A stretch of 31,433 nucleotides of DNA from a virus. Where the stretch lies: IMG/VR virus record IMGVR_UViG_3300002052_000024, positions 1 to 31,433 of that record; one strand, written 5' to 3'. The notes beneath the pieces were generated by a model. The model searched no databases and was not told where the DNA came from. It was given only the letters and a program-made list of their open reading frames with translations. Below, in pieces: positions 27,545 to 31,433 of this stretch. The stretch's first letter is position 1; every line of letters begins with the position of its first letter. The position numbers were made by a program, and so were the translations under genes.

Positions 27545-27831
27545 GTGAAGATCTTATAACTAGACTGGCAAAAAGAAATCCAAAAAATTATGCCTTAAGA
27601 CCATATTCAAGAAGAGAATGGATGAGAGAACAAATCTCTTTTCCATGGCTTCATTCACAATACGAACTGGTTTATTTATATGATGATTTACCAGTATCGG
27701 CAGTAGTATCTGTACCTACACCACTTGCATCACCATCAGATGGTACACTATATTATGATACAGATGATGGACATTTTTATAACAGATATAATGGAGATTG
27801 GGAACTAACAGGAAATGGAACAATCTATTAA
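27541..27831 (+). CDS. hypothetical protein, 96 aa
   Basis: A TTG start at 27541 gives a four-base overlap with the thymidylate synthase stop; AGAGGAAGA upstream acts as SD. The N-terminus is basic (ITRLAKRNPKNYALRPYSRREW). The second half (PTPLASPSDGTLYYDTDDGHF) reads like a phage tail-fibre-type 'GTLYYDTDDG' beta repeat, as found in structural or collagen-associated phage proteins. It may be a small virion-related protein, but the location in a nucleotide gene block is odd. Confidence 0.65.
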   Translation: MSEDLITRLAKRNPKNYALRPYSRREWMREQISFPWLHSQYELVYLYDDLPVSAVVSVPTPLASPSDGTLYYDTDDGHFYNRYNGDWELTGNGTIY

Positions 27832-28342
27832 ACAATTTATAAATAGTATATGTGACCTTAAAAAAGAAGACCCAAAAAAGAGACCTATAGGATTTGTAAC
27901 AGATGAAGAAGATCCTTTCTATGACTCAGCAATCAATAAGCTTCTTGAAAAAATAGGTCACGATGAAAGACACTATAACATTCTACCTGATTTAAAATAT
28001 TATCTTGAATCACTGCTAAGAGAAGACGAAAGAAGATATCCTAAAATAAGGATACAATGCAGCAGATGTGGTTCAAGATATGTTTTTTATATAGAGCCAA
28101 AAATAAGATATGCAAGAAATGATATATATGAAATGTCGGAAGCAGAACATGATATGGCAATACAAAGAATGGTGGAACATATTTTTGTTAATTGCACTGT
28201 ATGTAGTCATAGATTGGTATTAACTGACATAGAAAGAATAATTAGATTTGAAGCAATATTAACTAACCCAGAGAACCCCACCGAACCACCAAGATATGAT
28301 TTTAGTAGACATAGAAGAATAGGAGAACCATTTGGAATATGA
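27815..28342 (+). CDS. hypothetical zinc-binding protein, 175 aa
   Basis: ATG 27815 overlaps the previous gene by 17 bases. The protein is charged, with a helical N-terminal half (LKKEDPKKRPIGFVTDEEDP, KLLEKIGHDERHYNILPDL) and a zinc module in the second half: CSRCG (about 86-90) and CTVCS (about 129-133), 40 residues apart. It precedes and overlaps the reductase by four bases. The function is unknown; an accessory role to the reductase is only a suggestion from position. Confidence 0.7.
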   Translation: MEQSIKQFINSICDLKKEDPKKRPIGFVTDEEDPFYDSAINKLLEKIGHDERHYNILPDLKYYLESLLREDERRYPKIRIQCSRCGSRYVFYIEPKIRYARNDIYEMSEAEHDMAIQRMVEHIFVNCTVCSHRLVLTDIERIIRFEAILTNPENPTEPPRYDFSRHRRIGEPFGI

Positions 28343-30597
28343 TAAATTTAAGTGAGAATGCTATAGCTGTTTTTAGAAAGCATCCTGGCTATAGTTTTCA
28401 AAATGAATCTATAGAAGAAACATTTAAAAGAGTATCAAAAGAATTTGCAACAAACCAGGAAGAAGAAGAGCTTGCCTTTAATCTTCTAGTAGAAAATATC
28501 TGGAGACCGAACACACCTGTATTTCTAAATGCTGGCACTGAACATAGAAACTTCTGTGCCTGTCATGTTGTAGGTCTAGAAGACTCTATGGAAAGCATCT
28601 ATGATATTGCCAATGTCTCTAGAAAAATATTCCAGTATGGTGCAGGTGTTGGTATTCCTATTGGTAATCTAAGAGAAAAAGAAGCTTTTATTTTTGAAGG
28701 AAATCCTAAAGATATTCCTGAAGGTAAATCATCTGGGCCTATCACTTTCATGAGACTATATGATGCTGTAGGTGAGACTACTAAATCTGGTGGACGTGTA
28801 AGACGTGCAGCAATTATGATTTCCATGTACTGCTGGCATCCTGATATAATGGAGTTTATCCAATGCAAACAGAATGAGGGATGGTTAACCAATATGAATA
28901 TATCTGTTGCAATTACAGATAAGTTTATGCAGTGTCTTGAAGATAGAGTTCCCTTCCAGTTATATACTCCCTATAATGGATCTGAAAAAGGAACAATTGA
29001 TCCAGAAGTACTTTGGGAAACACTAGCTGTGATGTCTCATAAAACTGGAGATCCTGGTGTCCTTTTTTTAGATACAGTACAAAGATTCAATCCCCTTAAA
29101 AAGAAATTTCTCATTGAATCAACAAACCCCTGTGGAGAGCAACCACTAATGCCATTTGGAGTATGTAATCTCAGTGCAATCAATGTAAGTAAATTTGTTG
29201 TTGATGAAGATTTCGATTGGGATGGTTTATATAAAACTGCTTTTAATGTTACCGGACTTATGGATAATGTTATAGATAGTATGGATTATCCAGATCCACG
29301 TTTCAAAGATACTGCCCAAAAATATAGACAGATTGGTGTTGGAATAATGGGGCTTGCAGATGCAATGTACATGCTGAACTATAGATATGATGGTCCTGAA
29401 GGTAAGAAATTTGCAGGTGAGGTGATGAGAACCATTACAACAGCATGTGTGGATCGTAGCACTCTACTTGCAAAAGAAAAAGGTCCATTCTATGACTATG
29501 ATAGTTTTAAAGAAGACATTTATGATATATTGAAACAACAGGTTAATGATAGAAAAGTATTAAAGAGGGTTCAGAAATATGGTGTAAGAAACTCTCAATT
29601 CACCACTTGTCAACCAACAGGAACTACAGCACTTAGTTGTGATTGTTCATATGGGATTGAACCTATCTTTGGTCTTGTATTTGAAAAGAAGATTGTAGAT
29701 GGTGGAATAATGAAGATAGCTAATCCCATTTTTCTGGAAAGAGTTAAAAATGAAGAATGGTGGAACGATGGAATGATTGATAAGATCTTTGAAAATGGAG
29801 GTTCGTTAAAAGGTATCCATGGTATACCAAGAGAGGTCAGAGAGGTTTTCATTACAGCACATGATATTAAACCAAAGGATAGAATAGATCTCCAGGCAAG
29901 CATACAAAAACATTGTTCCTCTGCAATATCCAGTACAGTCAATCTACCAAAAGAGACAACAGCACAAGAGATATCAGACCTTTATAAATATGCATATAAA
30001 AAGAGTCTCAAGGGACTTACTATTTATAGAGATGGTTCAAAGAAAAATCAACCAGTAACTTTCAAAAAAGAAAAAGATTCTATCACTGCTATTGATGCAC
30101 AACAACTTTTGGCTCAAATGAAAATTAAAAGGCCAAGAAGACTTTCCGGTGAAACATTCACTATAGAAACCGGAGAGGGAAAAATGTATGTGACAATAAA
30201 CTCAGATGATAGAAAGCCAATAGAAGTTTTTATTGAGGTAGGGAAGAGTGGACAAACAACAAAAGTAATGTCTGAAGCACTTGGAAGAGTAGCTTCTATT
30301 GCCCTCCAGCACAGGGTTCCAGTAGAGGAAGTAGTAAAAACACTAAAAGGTCTTGACAGTAGTAATCCTAAATGGTATAGATTCGAAGAGGAAGATTCTA
30401 GACCTACACAGATTTTAAGTATCCCAGATGGATTAGCTCAACTTTTGGAAAGGTATTATATAAATACTGATAAAGGCACAATAGAATTTTTGAACGGAAG
30501 CACATTTTCTACTTGCAAAAGGTGTGGAGTTAAGGCATACTTAGAAACTGAAGGATGTGGTGTTTGCCAGAATTGTGGTGACAGTTCTTGTAGCTAG
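28339..30597 (+). CDS. nrdJ: class II (B12-dependent) ribonucleotide reductase
   Basis: A single-chain 752-residue enzyme. Sequences typical of NrdJ are seen: PVFLNAGT, ACHVVGLEDSMESIYD, FQYGAGVGIPIGNLREK, SSGPITFMRLYD, STNPCGEQPL (NPCGE at 263-267 with the radical-transfer cysteine), FTTCQPTGTTALSCDCSYG, GIEPIFGLVFEKK and the KSLKGLTIYRDGSKKNQP segment. The C-terminal region has a Cys-rich tail (CKRCGVKAYL, CGVCQNCGDSSC) used for active-site regeneration. It reduces ribonucleotides using adenosylcobalamin and needs no oxygen, fitting an anaerobic or B12-rich environment. No separate small subunit is present. It supplies dNTPs for phage DNA synthesis. Confidence 0.95.
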   Translation: MINLSENAIAVFRKHPGYSFQNESIEETFKRVSKEFATNQEEEELAFNLLVENIWRPNTPVFLNAGTEHRNFCACHVVGLEDSMESIYDIANVSRKIFQYGAGVGIPIGNLREKEAFIFEGNPKDIPEGKSSGPITFMRLYDAVGETTKSGGRVRRAAIMISMYCWHPDIMEFIQCKQNEGWLTNMNISVAITDKFMQCLEDRVPFQLYTPYNGSEKGTIDPEVLWETLAVMSHKTGDPGVLFLDTVQRFNPLKKKFLIESTNPCGEQPLMPFGVCNLSAINVSKFVVDEDFDWDGLYKTAFNVTGLMDNVIDSMDYPDPRFKDTAQKYRQIGVGIMGLADAMYMLNYRYDGPEGKKFAGEVMRTITTACVDRSTLLAKEKGPFYDYDSFKEDIYDILKQQVNDRKVLKRVQKYGVRNSQFTTCQPTGTTALSCDCSYGIEPIFGLVFEKKIVDGGIMKIANPIFLERVKNEEWWNDGMIDKIFENGGSLKGIHGIPREVREVFITAHDIKPKDRIDLQASIQKHCSSAISSTVNLPKETTAQEISDLYKYAYKKSLKGLTIYRDGSKKNQPVTFKKEKDSITAIDAQQLLAQMKIKRPRRLSGETFTIETGEGKMYVTINSDDRKPIEVFIEVGKSGQTTKVMSEALGRVASIALQHRVPVEEVVKTLKGLDSSNPKWYRFEEEDSRPTQILSIPDGLAQLLERYYINTDKGTIEFLNGSTFSTCKRCGVKAYLETEGCGVCQNCGDSSCS

Positions 30598-30606
30598 GAG
30601 GAAAAA

Positions 30607-30936
30607 ATGAAATTTGAGAACTATCTGTATGAAAAGCAGATTCTAGAGAAGATCCTTACAGGTCCATTTGAAGATCCCATGTCTGGATCAGAGATAGGTA
30701 AGAAGCTAGGAGTTTCCAGAGCAGCAATTTCATCAACAATTAAAAAAGCTCTACCAAAATATTGGAAAGGATTTAAAGAACATTATCCTGATGCTGATCC
30801 ATGGGAATTATTCTGGATTATTGCACAAACTACAGGTATGACAAATGAGCCTGATAAACTACTCAAGCTATTTCCATCTGATATCAGAAAAGAGGTTGAA
30901 AAATTTGCATCAGCACATAGAAGGATTAAAAAATAA
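30607..30936 (+). CDS. helix-turn-helix protein, 109 aa
   Basis: A strong SD (AGGAGG, 30597-30602) and ATG 30607. The helix-turn-helix is at about residues 27-45: SGSEIGKKLGVSRAAISSTI, a standard pattern with Gly at the turn and Ser-Arg-Ala-Ala-Ile in the recognition helix. The rest is helical (WELFWIIAQTTGM, LLKLFPSDIRKEVEKFASA). It is a likely DNA-binding regulator; its neighbours (reductase before, primase after) suggest control within the replication block. The target is unknown. Confidence 0.7.
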   Translation: MKFENYLYEKQILEKILTGPFEDPMSGSEIGKKLGVSRAAISSTIKKALPKYWKGFKEHYPDADPWELFWIIAQTTGMTNEPDKLLKLFPSDIRKEVEKFASAHRRIKK

Positions 30937-30940
30937 GATC

Positions 30941-31096
30941 TTGCTTTGTACAAATTGTGTTTTTTATATTTCTGATGGTAAAATGGTTGATTGTGAGAGA
31001 AGCTATTTTAGTTCAGTTCCGATTAAAAAAACACTTATATATACACCTATAGAGTTTGATTGTTGGGAATATGAAGAAAAAGATAATAACAATTAG
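30941..31096 (+). CDS. small Cys-rich protein, 51 aa (TTG start)
   Basis: In this frame the first plausible start after the previous stop (30936) is TTG 30941; open sequence further upstream lies in the HTH gene. AAGGA at 30921-30925 is 15 bases away, so the start is uncertain. The product (CTNCVFYISDGKMVDCERSY) has CxxC plus two later cysteines, a likely zinc or disulfide site. It overlaps the next gene by 26 bases. The function is unknown. Confidence 0.5.
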   Translation: MLCTNCVFYISDGKMVDCERSYFSSVPIKKTLIYTPIEFDCWEYEEKDNNN

Positions 31097-31250
31097 TGTT
31101 GGTCCTTGTTGGTTCTGTGATTGGAAACCAACAAAAGAAAGTGGTGCCAAGTTTACTAAGATAGATGGTGCTGTTTATGTTTTTTGTCCTGAGTGTGGGT
31201 ATGAAATTCCAGATGCCCGATTTCTAATAGGAGAAAATGTTGAAGAGTGA
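31071..31250 (+). CDS. zinc-ribbon protein, 59 aa
   Basis: ATG 31071 is chosen with TTGGGAAT upstream. CWFC (about 13-16) and CPEC (about 39-42) are a zinc ribbon, flanked by beta segments (IITISVGP, GAVYVF). It overlaps the primase start by four bases. It may aid the primase or act as a small adaptor; no evidence is available. Confidence 0.6.
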   Translation: MKKKIITISVGPCWFCDWKPTKESGAKFTKIDGAVYVFCPECGYEIPDARFLIGENVEE

Positions 31251-31433
31251 TAGACCTAGAAGTTGTAAGAGAATTTGTGTTCGAACACTTTCCAAAAGTA
31301 AAGGTAACTAAAGGGGGAACCCACTTTAATGCCAGATGCATACTTTGTGGAGACTCAAAGAAAAGCCTTTCTAAAAGACGTTTCAATTTAAATTATAATA
31401 ACGGAAACCCGATTTACCAGTGTTTTAATTGTG
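31247..31433 (+). CDS. primase, N-terminal zinc-finger fragment
   Basis: A GTG start at 31247 overlaps the previous stop by four bases. The frame runs off the right edge after about 62 residues. It contains a CHC2/zinc-ribbon primase finger: FNARCILCGDSKKSLSKRRF followed by IYQCFNC, with CxxC (about 31-34), Lys/Arg-rich strands and CxxC near the edge. This is the usual start of phage DnaG-like or T7-type primases and primase-helicases, which make RNA primers. The rest must lie in the next window, so the family (DnaG, gp41/61-type or helicase fusion) cannot be fixed. Confidence 0.7.
   Translation, partial: MIDLEVVREFVFEHFPKVKVTKGGTHFNARCILCGDSKKSLSKRRFNLNYNNGNPIYQCFNC

Overview
The window reads as an internal, densely packed segment of a large tailed-phage (Caudoviricetes) genome, probably recovered from an uncultured source. 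All coding regions are on the + strand, most neighbours touch or overlap by 1 to 8 bases (ATGA/TAATG junctions), the DNA is strongly AT-rich, most genes are short and unrecognisable, and recognisable genes are a phage DNA/RNA metabolism set. There is no ribosomal, metabolic-operon or clear structural (capsid/tail) gene. The host is probably Gram-negative: there is a lipoprotein signal with a lipobox, several Sec signal peptides, and a beta-barrel-like protein ending in an aromatic residue. No tRNA gene or CRISPR array was seen.

Layout. (1) 1-5400: small unknown genes, two different HExxH (SprT-like) metalloproteases and a full NAD-dependent DNA ligase. (2) 5400-10700: membrane and exported small proteins, a DUF262/ParB-fold protein with an SH3-like N-terminus, and an outer-membrane-barrel-like protein, ending in a very AT-rich gap. 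(3) 10750-12090: small unknown genes behind two putative sigma70-type promoters. (4) 12100-14400: an HNH endonuclease, a roughly 245-nt structured non-coding RNA candidate closed by a perfect 17-bp helix, an Rnl2-type RNA ligase and a GP88-family protein. (5) 14400-18400: unknown genes and a glycosyltransferase. (6) 18409-20984: a promoter-to-terminator cassette of exported proteins (lipoprotein, Ser/Arg-rich protein, Asn-rich/QGQ protein, zinc-ribbon membrane protein). (7) 20995-22680: a promoter, a repeat-bearing leader, a gp32-like ssDNA-binding protein, a likely RNA-thermometer leader, a small heat-shock protein and a strong terminator. (8) 22700-31433: Holliday-junction-resolvase-like nuclease, 5'-3' exonuclease, archaeal-type thymidylate synthase, class II ribonucleotide reductase, a helix-turn-helix protein and the start of a primase.

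Together, ligase, SSB, exonuclease, resolvase, primase, thymidylate synthase and B12-type reductase form a phage replication and nucleotide-supply module. The RNA ligase, HNH protein and ncRNA form a possible RNA-related island. The exported proteins suggest envelope modification during infection.

The most notable signals are the ncRNA at 12674-12920, the shot of complementarity that hides the hsp20 ribosome-binding site (22179-22222), the 21-nt-spaced repeats in the ssb leader (21045-21078), and a recurring promoter type (TTTACA, 17-base spacer, TA-rich -10) that in two places lies so close to the start codon that the mRNA would be leaderless. All identifications come from reading the sequence by eye; no database search was run.
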